Program-made: the position numbers and the translations under genes
The notes under the pieces: model-generated
What the model saw: only the letters and a program-made list of their open reading frames with translations
Told to the model about the DNA's origin: nothing
The model's database searches: none
Assembly: GCA_023421955.1 (NCBI GenBank)
Contig: JAEZSE010000031.1
Location: forward strand, 1 to 64,000
Reading direction: 5' to 3'
Origin: Bacillota bacterium
GTDB taxonomy: Bacteria; Bacillota; Clostridia; Christensenellales; UMGS416
Length of the DNA stretch: 64,000 nucleotides
Shown here: one piece after another, positions 17,772 to 24,512 of the stretch
Layout of the letters: every line of letters starts with the position of its first letter
How positions within the stretch are numbered: position 1 is the first letter of the stretch

Positions 17772-18050
17772 TCATCGTAATCCTAATACCGTGTTAATCT
17801 TGAAAATACACTGCAGAACATCCTCCATGATGGTTTCATTCAATGCACTGACTTTCGCAACACGATTAAGTATTATTCGTAACTCACCAAGCATTTCCGT
17901 TGATGTAGTAAATTGTGATGCACTCCAAAATAACACCTTCTCCATAAGGTCATACTCATGAAGGGATGCCAGTTCCTTTACCAAGACATTTGATAAATCA
18001 TACAGCGATTCTAGATCATCAAACTCCACGTAAAGCCTCTCTCGCTTCAT
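17772..18050 (-). CDS. Small conserved-looking protein of unknown function downstream of queA
   Basis: 92 residues, predicted mostly helical and acidic (VEFDDLESLYDLSNVLVKEL), without cysteines, signal peptide or membrane segment. Its ATG overlaps the queA stop (TAATG), strong evidence for translation and coupling. It is noticeably more AT-rich than its neighbours. I do not recognise the family. It is the last gene of ruvC-ruvA-ruvB-queA. Confidence 0.6.
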   Translation of the reverse strand: MKRERLYVEFDDLESLYDLSNVLVKELASLHEYDLMEKVLFWSASQFTTSTEMLGELRIILNRVAKVSALNETIMEDVLQCIFKINTVLGLR

Positions 18051-19084
18051 TACAGTATCATCATCGCATCTCCAAAGCTGAAAAAGCGATACCGCTCCTG
18101 CACGGCAATCTTATACACCCGCAGCATTTCCTCCCGGCTGCCGGCCAATGCGCTCACCATCATCAGCAGCGTGGAGCGCGGCAGGTGGAAGTTGGTAATT
18201 AGCGCATCCACGGCCTTGAACCGGTAGCCCGGCGTGATGAAGATGTCTGTCCAGCCGGTGCCGGCATGCACAACGCCATCCTCGCCGGTTGCCGTCTCAA
18301 GCGTGCGGGCTGACGTGGTGCCCACGGCCACGATCCTGCCGCCGACAGCACGGGTGGTGTTGATGGTATCAGCCGCCACTGGTGTAATCTCATAGTATTC
18401 GGAATGCATCTTGTGTTCGGCCACATTCTCCACCGCCACCGGCCGGAATGTGCCCAACCCCACATGCAGCAGCACCCTTACCACCTTCACGCCCTTCGCT
18501 TCAATCTGGCGCAGCAGCTCCGGGGTGAAGTGCAGCCCCGCCGTGGGAGCCGCCGCCGAGCCCCGTTCGCGGGCATAAACGGTCTGATAGCGTTCGGGGT
18601 CGTTGAGGCGCTCGTGGATGTAGGGCGGCAACGGCATCGTGCCGATGGCATCAAGCGCCTCTTCGAACACGCCGTCGTAGATGAGCTTGATGCGGCGCAT
18701 GCCCTCCGGCAGCACCTCCAGCACCCGGGCCTTCAGCCTGCCGCCGCCGAATTCAAACACCACGCCGGGGGCAGCTCGCTTCGCCGGTTTAGACAGAGCG
18801 AGCCAGGTGTCGCCCTCCACCCGATTCAGAAGCAAGAACTCAATCTTCCCGCCCGTATCCGGTTTCACACCCACAATGCGGGCCGGGATCACGCGGGTGT
18901 CGTTGAGCACCAGCGCGTCGCCGGGGTTCAGATACTTCAGCACGTCATGGAACACGCGATGATCTACAACACCACTTTTCCGGTCATAGACCAGCAGGCG
19001 GCTGGTATCGCGCTGCTCCAGCGGGTGCTGGGCAATCAATTCCTCCGGCAAGTGGTAATCAAAATCGCTGGTCTTGAACCCCAT
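18050..19084 (-). CDS. queA: S-adenosylmethionine:tRNA ribosyltransferase-isomerase
   Basis: 344 residues, normal for QueA. Typical motifs: FDYHLPEELIAQHPLEQRDTSR at the N-terminus, DALVLNDTRVIPARI, GSAAAPTAGLHFT and the C-terminal NFHLPRSTLLMMVSALAG. It transfers the ribosyl part of SAM to preQ1 in tRNA, giving epoxyqueuosine. The ATG at 19084 shares one base with the ruvB stop (TGATG). ruvA-ruvB-queA linkage is common. A preQ1-regulated queT lies at 48.7 kb in the same window. Confidence 0.97.
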   Translation of the reverse strand: MGFKTSDFDYHLPEELIAQHPLEQRDTSRLLVYDRKSGVVDHRVFHDVLKYLNPGDALVLNDTRVIPARIVGVKPDTGGKIEFLLLNRVEGDTWLALSKPAKRAAPGVVFEFGGGRLKARVLEVLPEGMRRIKLIYDGVFEEALDAIGTMPLPPYIHERLNDPERYQTVYARERGSAAAPTAGLHFTPELLRQIEAKGVKVVRVLLHVGLGTFRPVAVENVAEHKMHSEYYEITPVAADTINTTRAVGGRIVAVGTTSARTLETATGEDGVVHAGTGWTDIFITPGYRFKAVDALITNFHLPRSTLLMMVSALAGSREEMLRVYKIAVQERYRFFSFGDAMMIL

Positions 19085-20142
19085 CAATTGCCCCCAAGGA
19101 AGCTCGCCTGCACATCATTGTCCATCATGCGGGCCGGCACCGGAATGCCCAGGTGCCGATAGGCTCCGGGCGTGGCCACACGGCCCCGGGGCGTACGGTT
19201 GATGAAGCCAAGCTGCATCAGATAAGGCTCATACACATCCTCAATCGTGACCGACTCCTCACCAGTGGCAGCGGCCAGTGTGTCCAGCCCCACCGGCCCG
19301 CCGGCAAACTTCTCGATGATTGCCGAGAGCAGCCTGCGGTCGATGTTGTCCAAGCCCAGTTCATCTACTTCCAGCAGATCCAGGCCAGCTCCGGCCACAC
19401 CTTCGGTAATTGTGCCGTCAGCCTTGATCTGGGCGAAATCGCGCACACGCTTCAGCAGCCGGTTGGCGATGCGGGGTGTGCCACGGCTGCGGCGGGCGAT
19501 CTCCATGGCGCCGTCCTGCTCGATTTCCGCGCCCAAAATGCCAGCCGACCGGCGGACGATGGTGCAAAGCTCCTCTGGCTTGTAAAGTTCCAATCGGCAC
19601 ACCACGCCAAAGCGGTCCAGCAAGGGGCTGGTGAGCATGCCGGCCCGCGTGGTGGCCCCAACCAGCGTGAAGCGTGGCAGGTCCATGCGGATCGTGCGGG
19701 CACTAGGGCCCTTGCCGATGATGATGTCCAGCTTGTAGTCCTCCATCGCAGGATAGAGCACCTCGGAAACGTTGCTGTTGAGACGGTGGATTTCGTCGAT
19801 GAAGAGCACATCACCCTTGGCAAGGTTTGTCAGGATTGCAGCCAGATCACCGGCGCGCTCGATGGCCGGGCCTGACGTGATGCGAACCTGCACACCCATT
19901 TCGGCGGCGATGATGTTGGCTAGTGTGGTCTTGCCCAATCCCGGAGGGCCGTAGAGCAGCACATGGTCCAGAGCCTCTTCGCGCTGCCGTGCGGCCTGGA
20001 TGAAAATGTCCAGCTGGCCCTTGGCCTTGGTCTGGCCGATGTATTCAGCCATCCGCTTGGGCCGGAGGGAAAACTCCTCCAGATCCTCATCTCGCTTGAG
20101 CGATGTGATGTGCCTGTCCAGATCCAGCATGTTTTCCGACAT
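19084..20142 (-). CDS. ruvB: Holliday junction branch-migration ATPase RuvB
   Basis: 352 residues. AAA+ motifs: Walker A LLYGPPGLGKTTLANIIAAE near residues 63-82, Walker B DVLFIDEIHRLN, sensor ATTRAGMLTSPLLDRFG, and the C-terminal winged helix with RTPRGRVATPGAY. It forms the hexameric motor that drives branch migration with RuvA. Four bases separate it from ruvA and it is coupled to queA. Confidence 0.98.
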   Translation of the reverse strand: MSENMLDLDRHITSLKRDEDLEEFSLRPKRMAEYIGQTKAKGQLDIFIQAARQREEALDHVLLYGPPGLGKTTLANIIAAEMGVQVRITSGPAIERAGDLAAILTNLAKGDVLFIDEIHRLNSNVSEVLYPAMEDYKLDIIIGKGPSARTIRMDLPRFTLVGATTRAGMLTSPLLDRFGVVCRLELYKPEELCTIVRRSAGILGAEIEQDGAMEIARRSRGTPRIANRLLKRVRDFAQIKADGTITEGVAGAGLDLLEVDELGLDNIDRRLLSAIIEKFAGGPVGLDTLAAATGEESVTIEDVYEPYLMQLGFINRTPRGRVATPGAYRHLGIPVPARMMDNDVQASFLGGN

Positions 20143-20146
20143 TACT

Positions 20147-20743
20147 TCACCGCCTGTCCAGGGCCTTCAGAGCCCGCATGATGATCTCTTCCACACTGCC
20201 CACATCGCCTGCGGCGCCCACGGCCCGCGTGGCTTCGATGGAGGAATAGCCTAGCGCCATCAGCGCCTGGATGGCTTCTGTGCCGACGCTGCCGCCATGG
20301 GCAGCCCCAACGGACTGCGGTGCGGCATGCGTCAATTCATCCTTGCTCACGCTTTCGCACAGTTCAAGGATCAGGCGCTCAGCGGTCTTCTTGCCCACGC
20401 CGCTGATGCGGCTCAGGCTCCGGGTGTCCTTTGTCACGAGCGCGATGGCCAGCTCCGCCACCGTCATGCCGGAGAGGATGCTCATTGCCATCTTGGGGCC
20501 CACACCGGTCACGCCTAGAAGCTTGATGAACATCGCCTTTTCCTCCCGGCTGCCGAAGCCGAAGAGCAGCATGGCGTCCTCCCGCACATGCAGATAGGTG
20601 AACACGCGGGCGTCCTCCCCCGCAGCCGGCAGCGCGGCCAGCGTGCGGGTGCTCACGAAGATCTCATAACCCACGCCGCCGGTGTCGATTACGCAATGGT
20701 CTGTGCCCTTATGCTCCAGCTTTCCCCGGATGAATGCGTACAT
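20147..20743 (-). CDS. ruvA: Holliday junction DNA helicase subunit RuvA
   Basis: 198 residues. N-terminal OB fold (MYAFIRGKLEHKGTDHCVID), two helix-hairpin-helix motifs (LLGVTGVGPKMAMSIL; ISGVGKKTAERLILEL) and a C-terminal domain that contacts RuvB (EAIQALMALGYSSIEATRAV). It binds four-way junctions and loads RuvB. Second gene of the ruv operon. Confidence 0.97.
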   Translation of the reverse strand: MYAFIRGKLEHKGTDHCVIDTGGVGYEIFVSTRTLAALPAAGEDARVFTYLHVREDAMLLFGFGSREEKAMFIKLLGVTGVGPKMAMSILSGMTVAELAIALVTKDTRSLSRISGVGKKTAERLILELCESVSKDELTHAAPQSVGAAHGGSVGTEAIQALMALGYSSIEATRAVGAAGDVGSVEEIIMRALKALDRR

Positions 20744-20748
20744 ATGCC

Positions 20749-21246
20749 TTACCTCATCAAAAATTGCTGTGTCATGGCCGGGCCGTTAGCCTGGCAGATC
20801 GCGATGGCCAGCGCGTCGGCGGCGTCGTCGGGCTTGGGAATATGATCCAGGTTCAGCATGATGCGCACCATCTGCTGGATCTGGTTTTTGTCGGCGTGCC
20901 CGTAGCCGGTCAGCGCCTGCTTGACTTGCTTGGGAGTATACTCAAAGATTTCACCTGAAAAGGCGTTACGCGCGGCGATCACCGCCACGCCCCTGGCCTG
21001 GCCCACGTTGATGGCGGTCTTGGCGTTGTTGGTGAAAAACAATTCTTCAAAGGCCACGCAATCGGGCTTGTAGGTTTCCACGATGCGGCGGATGCCGTCG
21101 TGCACGATGGTGAGCCGCAGGGGCATGGCCATGCCGGCCGGGGTGGTCACCGTGCCGTAGTCTACCAGCTTCATTTTGCCGTGGTCCGCGTCAATCACGC
21201 CGTAGCCTACGATGGCGAGGCCCGGGTCGATTCCGATGATTCTCAT
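20749..21246 (-). CDS. ruvC: Crossover junction endodeoxyribonuclease RuvC
   Basis: 165 residues from MRIIGIDPGLAIVGYGV, the classical N-terminus carrying the first catalytic Asp; further acidic residues occur in FEELFF and near the C-terminus (KPDDAADALAIAI). It cuts Holliday junctions symmetrically. ATG 21246 is chosen (GGAG upstream, family start); a frame extending to 21363 would run through the promoter. First gene of ruvCAB-queA. Confidence 0.97.
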   Translation of the reverse strand: MRIIGIDPGLAIVGYGVIDADHGKMKLVDYGTVTTPAGMAMPLRLTIVHDGIRRIVETYKPDCVAFEELFFTNNAKTAINVGQARGVAVIAARNAFSGEIFEYTPKQVKQALTGYGHADKNQIQQMVRIMLNLDHIPKPDDAADALAIAICQANGPAMTQQFLMR

Positions 21247-21285
21247 TGGTGCTCCAGGTACAAACTGTTGTTCGTGGATGGAGGT

Positions 21286-21294
21286 ATTATACCA
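21286..21294 (-). promoter_or_regulatory. Extended -10 promoter of the ruv operon
   Basis: Minus strand TGGTATAAT at 21286-21294 with a weak TTTCCA 17 bp further upstream. Lies about 40 bp before ruvC. Confidence 0.6.
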
Positions 21295-21482
21295 TAAGTT
21301 GTGGGGGATGGAAAACATGTACACATAAATTATTGATTTGCAATATGCTCTATTGGAAAGCAAATAATCATAGGAACCATCAACGAAAAGCCAATATGCA
21401 AGAAATCACCATTCAGCGTTTTGTTTTCGCATATCAGTATAATACTAGTGCATATAATGATAAATTTACATATGAATAAAAA

Positions 21483-22130
21483 CTAAAGATTCCTGGCGGC
21501 TCCGGTCCACAGGATCTTTGGTCTGTCATAACGGTCCATAACGGATTCTTCTATATGAACCAATTCCCATCCATGAAAAAAATGCCGGATGTCGCTTTCA
21601 TCAAAGAACCTCTTATACCCCATGGTTTCTGTTTTGTAAAAGTGCCTCTCGACCTCTATCCCCTGCCCCGCGCCAAAATTGATATCATGGATGGAGTTCA
21701 CGCGAAACAGCAGCAAGCCCGCGGGCTTTAAAACTCTTTTCAGATCATCCAGAATCTCACACGTGGACTTCTTATCAAAGTAATGTAATGACAAGTCTGC
21801 GAGGATGATATCGGTGAAGGAATCTGGAAACGGCATCCCCTCCGTAACATCGAAGCATTCTGCCCTCTGCACCTCGGGAAAGTTCTTTCTGATGTTCTGT
21901 ATTGCATTCTCTGAATAGTCGCATGGTATCACTTCCTTGCCCATTTCAACCAGATACAGCGTATCATTCCCACTACCGCAGCCCAAATCAATTATTGGCG
22001 TCTGGCAATCCAGGATCACATGTCGAAACGAATCGAGCCATCCATCATAAGCCAGGTCCTTTCTTTCATAGCTGGCATGAATCCTGTTCCAGCGGCTTTG
22101 AGCTGTTTTGTTCGTATCTCCATCAGACAT
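21483..22130 (-). CDS. Class I SAM-dependent methyltransferase
   Basis: 215 residues. Motif I is IIDLGCGSGNDTLYLVEMGK, followed by an acidic loop (IPCDYSENAI) and motif IV region DIILADLSLHYFDKKS. No domain beyond the Rossmann-type catalytic fold, so the substrate is open. The start is uncertain: ATG 22130 was preferred, but a TTG nine bases upstream has closer spacing to the AGGAGG. It is AT-richer than the neighbouring ruv operon and stands alone. Confidence 0.82.
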   Translation of the reverse strand: MSDGDTNKTAQSRWNRIHASYERKDLAYDGWLDSFRHVILDCQTPIIDLGCGSGNDTLYLVEMGKEVIPCDYSENAIQNIRKNFPEVQRAECFDVTEGMPFPDSFTDIILADLSLHYFDKKSTCEILDDLKRVLKPAGLLLFRVNSIHDINFGAGQGIEVERHFYKTETMGYKRFFDESDIRHFFHGWELVHIEESVMDRYDRPKILWTGAARNL

Positions 22131-22400
22131 ATCTGTCAAATCTCCTCCTCTTCTTCCCTGCCTCCTGTTAACCAAGATCATTATATCATAGGCTTGATTT
22201 CAGGCATAACCATTCACTATAATGTTATAAACTAGATTCGTATGGTTTATGGTTTTCTGCCAGTCTGGTCTGTGCATCCTTTCTTAAATGAACATTCCTG
22301 TTTATCAGATTCATTCGGTTCATGACGGGTATTTTAGATACTTTAACTGTGTTCTCATTTTCAAAACAATTAATTAACATAATCCTTACAAAAAAGGTCT

Positions 22401-22430
22401 GGATTTTTTCCAGACTTGTGGCATACTATA
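22401..22430 (+). promoter_or_regulatory. Candidate mother-cell (sigmaE/K-like) promoter
   Basis: The gap between 22131 and 22494 holds no gene. CATACTATA (22422-22430) fits the sigmaK -10 CATAnnnTA and the sigmaE -10; GGATTTT lies 14 bp upstream and is a partial sigmaE -35. The same bases form a small hairpin (GTCTGGA with TCCAGAC). Confidence 0.35.
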
Positions 22431-22494
22431 GATGGATCAAAAGAGATCCTGATCCACAAATTACCGAGGAAAGGAGATCAAGGAGGTGACAAAT

Positions 22495-22719
22495 ATGGCA
22501 TGCAGCCACGTCTATCAGCCGCAAGGCAAGTACTACAGCCGCAGCAAGCATTGGCTTTCAGGCGGTGAAACCTTCACAGTCGTGCAGCTCCGCAAGTGCG
22601 AGCATTGCGACAAGGTGGAGCGCAAGGTTGTGATGAAGAAGCGCGTAACCGCTTCGCCAGACACATATGAGAAGCAACTCAAGTTCTCTGGCATCAGGCC
22701 CGAAAAGCTCTTGAACTGA
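22495..22719 (+). CDS. Small protein with possible zinc-binding CxH/CxxC motif
   Basis: 74 residues starting MACSHVYQPQGKYYSRSKHW; AGGAGG lies eight bases before this ATG, while a GTG at 22486 overlaps the binding site. Cys and His are grouped as CSH near the start and CEHC near residue 36, which could hold one metal ion. The rest is basic. Followed directly by a terminator, so it is a single-gene unit. Not recognised; spore association is a guess from its promoter. Confidence 0.7.
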   Translation: MACSHVYQPQGKYYSRSKHWLSGGETFTVVQLRKCEHCDKVERKVVMKKRVTASPDTYEKQLKFSGIRPEKLLN

Positions 22720-22756
22720 AACCCGGCAGGATGAAATCCCAGCCGGGTTTTGTTTT
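22720..22756 (+). terminator. Rho-independent terminator (possibly bidirectional)
   Basis: AACCCGGC pairs with GCCGGGTT, followed by TTGTTTT. It separates the small + strand gene from a minus-strand gene ending at 22755. Confidence 0.85.
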
Positions 22757-22955
22757 ACCCCTTCATTTCCGCAAGGCCCCGGTTTAGCAAAGCAATTACC
22801 TTTTCTTCACTTCCCAAGCCGTCATAATCCCGGTTGTGTCCGTAGTGTATGCCATCCCGCCGGTTGTTAAGCACGGCCTCGGCCAGCTTGTCCAGCCCAT
22901 TATCACGGATATAGCGCACAGAGGCTTGCAGCTGCACGCTGTGAGGTTCCCTCAT
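22755..22955 (-). CDS. Short hypothetical protein downstream of spoIIP
   Basis: Open frame of 66 residues from MREPHSVQLQASVRYIRDNG; the frame is open further upstream, overlapping spoIIP, so a GTG near 22979 or an earlier start is possible. Helical, charged, ends LLNRGLAEMKG. No clear ribosome binding site for any candidate start. Not recognised; it may belong to the spoIIP transcript. Confidence 0.45.
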   Translation of the reverse strand: MREPHSVQLQASVRYIRDNGLDKLAEAVLNNRRDGIHYGHNRDYDGLGSEEKVIALLNRGLAEMKG

Positions 22956-23013
22956 GTACTCATCGATGGACTGAACCACGCAGAGAAAAGCAATGAATAT
23001 GCGGAAAGCTCTG

Positions 23014-24267
23014 TCAACTGGGCCGCTGCGTCTGCTCCGGCCTCGGCGTGGTGACTGGGTCAATTACAATCACTTGCGGTTCCGCTCCAGTGGGGCTGGA
23101 TGTGGGCAGTGGCGTCGCACTTGCTAAAGCTCCAGTGCCGGCGACGGGCGTTTCAGAGGGCATGGCCGATGGCGTGGCAGTTGGGGTGCTGGTGGATGGA
23201 GGAATTGCGATGTCGTTATAGGCACCGGCAATTGCCTGGGCCAAGAAGGGAACGGCATTCAGCGCCTCCTCCAGCGTGTTATCATTGTGGCCCACCTCGA
23301 TTAGAATCGAGCCGGGAGAAAGGTGTTGATTATATCTGCCGGTCTTGACGGAGGTTTCCCGCACAAGGTTGGGATCCATTGCAGCCAGCCGGTCTTTGAT
23401 GGCATTGGCCAATGCCAGGTTCTTTTTCCAGTCGGGCTTTTCTGTAAAGCCCACACCAGTCTGCCCTTGGCCGGTCCCAATCACAAACATGATGCGCGCA
23501 ACTTTTATGCCATTGATCGTGACGGTGCTGGGGTTGATGCCTTTGTTATATGCATCACGATGCAGGTCGATCAGGATTTTCAGGTCTTTGTTGGTTTCCA
23601 TTGTCTTTTTCACTGTCTTCAACGACCTTGAATAAGAAGTACCCAGTTTGGGGTACTCGGTGTCTGTTTTATCCTGCAGCACGGCAATGCCAAATTTCGT
23701 GGAAAGTTCCCTGGCCAGAGCTTCTCCGACTTTGACAATATTATAGTTATTGTTGGTAGTGCGCCACTTGGCAGCTTCCACATAGTCTTGATCCGGCTGT
23801 TTGCTGTAAGCCTCGTGGGTGTGGGTGTGATAGATCAGAACCTGTGGTGACAGCCCCACTGGCACATACGCATCGGGCTCCAATGGCTTGACCACCTCCA
23901 CAATCACATCGTCTGGCACCGGCACATCCTCTTCGTCGCTTCCGGCACCGGTGTTCACCCCCTGGGCTGTGGCCTGCGGGCTTGCAGATGGCGCATCCAG
24001 GTCCACAGTGACAGGCTGGGCTCTTGGCGCACCGGAGATGCTATTCCAAATCGTAAGTAACCCCGCTCGGAAACTATTCAATAACCTGGGCAATACGCCG
24101 CCAGGATCCGCTTGTGTGGTATCCGGCTGGCTTGTCACTTGCCGCTCGCCACCACCCAATTGTCCTGCGATGATAATCAAAAGCAGACCAATCACGAGGA
24201 CGGCCAGCACCCACCCCATCCGTGGGTTTCGTGAATTCATCCGGTAACGGAACATTGGTACATCCAT
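23014..24267 (-). CDS. spoIIP: Stage II sporulation protein P (peptidoglycan amidase/endopeptidase)
   Basis: 417 residues. One N-terminal membrane anchor (WVLAVLVIGLLLIIIAGQL), a low-complexity linker, then the amidase fold with metal-binding His in VLIYHTHTHEAY near residue 145, ILIDLHRDAYNKG and the Glu of SILIEVGHNDN. A Thr/Pro/Ala-rich tail of about 65 residues follows, longer than usual. SpoIIP works with SpoIID and SpoIIM to hydrolyse septal wall during engulfment. GGGAGG lies six bases before the ATG. The usual gpr neighbour is absent. Confidence 0.95.
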   Translation of the reverse strand: MDVPMFRYRMNSRNPRMGWVLAVLVIGLLLIIIAGQLGGGERQVTSQPDTTQADPGGVLPRLLNSFRAGLLTIWNSISGAPRAQPVTVDLDAPSASPQATAQGVNTGAGSDEEDVPVPDDVIVEVVKPLEPDAYVPVGLSPQVLIYHTHTHEAYSKQPDQDYVEAAKWRTTNNNYNIVKVGEALARELSTKFGIAVLQDKTDTEYPKLGTSYSRSLKTVKKTMETNKDLKILIDLHRDAYNKGINPSTVTINGIKVARIMFVIGTGQGQTGVGFTEKPDWKKNLALANAIKDRLAAMDPNLVRETSVKTGRYNQHLSPGSILIEVGHNDNTLEEALNAVPFLAQAIAGAYNDIAIPPSTSTPTATPSAMPSETPVAGTGALASATPLPTSSPTGAEPQVIVIDPVTTPRPEQTQRPS

Positions 24268-24512
24268 CCTTTCCCTCCCAGATACCTATTCGGGGAGGTG
24301 AAAAAATATGCAAAGGCCGCCAGCTCCGCATCTTGCACTGATACCTTTGTTTCTCGATATCAAGTTTCTTGCCAGTGTTTTCCAAGTATGTTTGATCAAA
24401 TTTAGTAAATGTGACGAAAATCATCCGTTCACAAATTTAGCGAAGGCTGGCCGTTTCTACCAGCACCCCACATGGGTATATATAGATAATTATCTAGTGA
24501 GGAGACTGTTTT

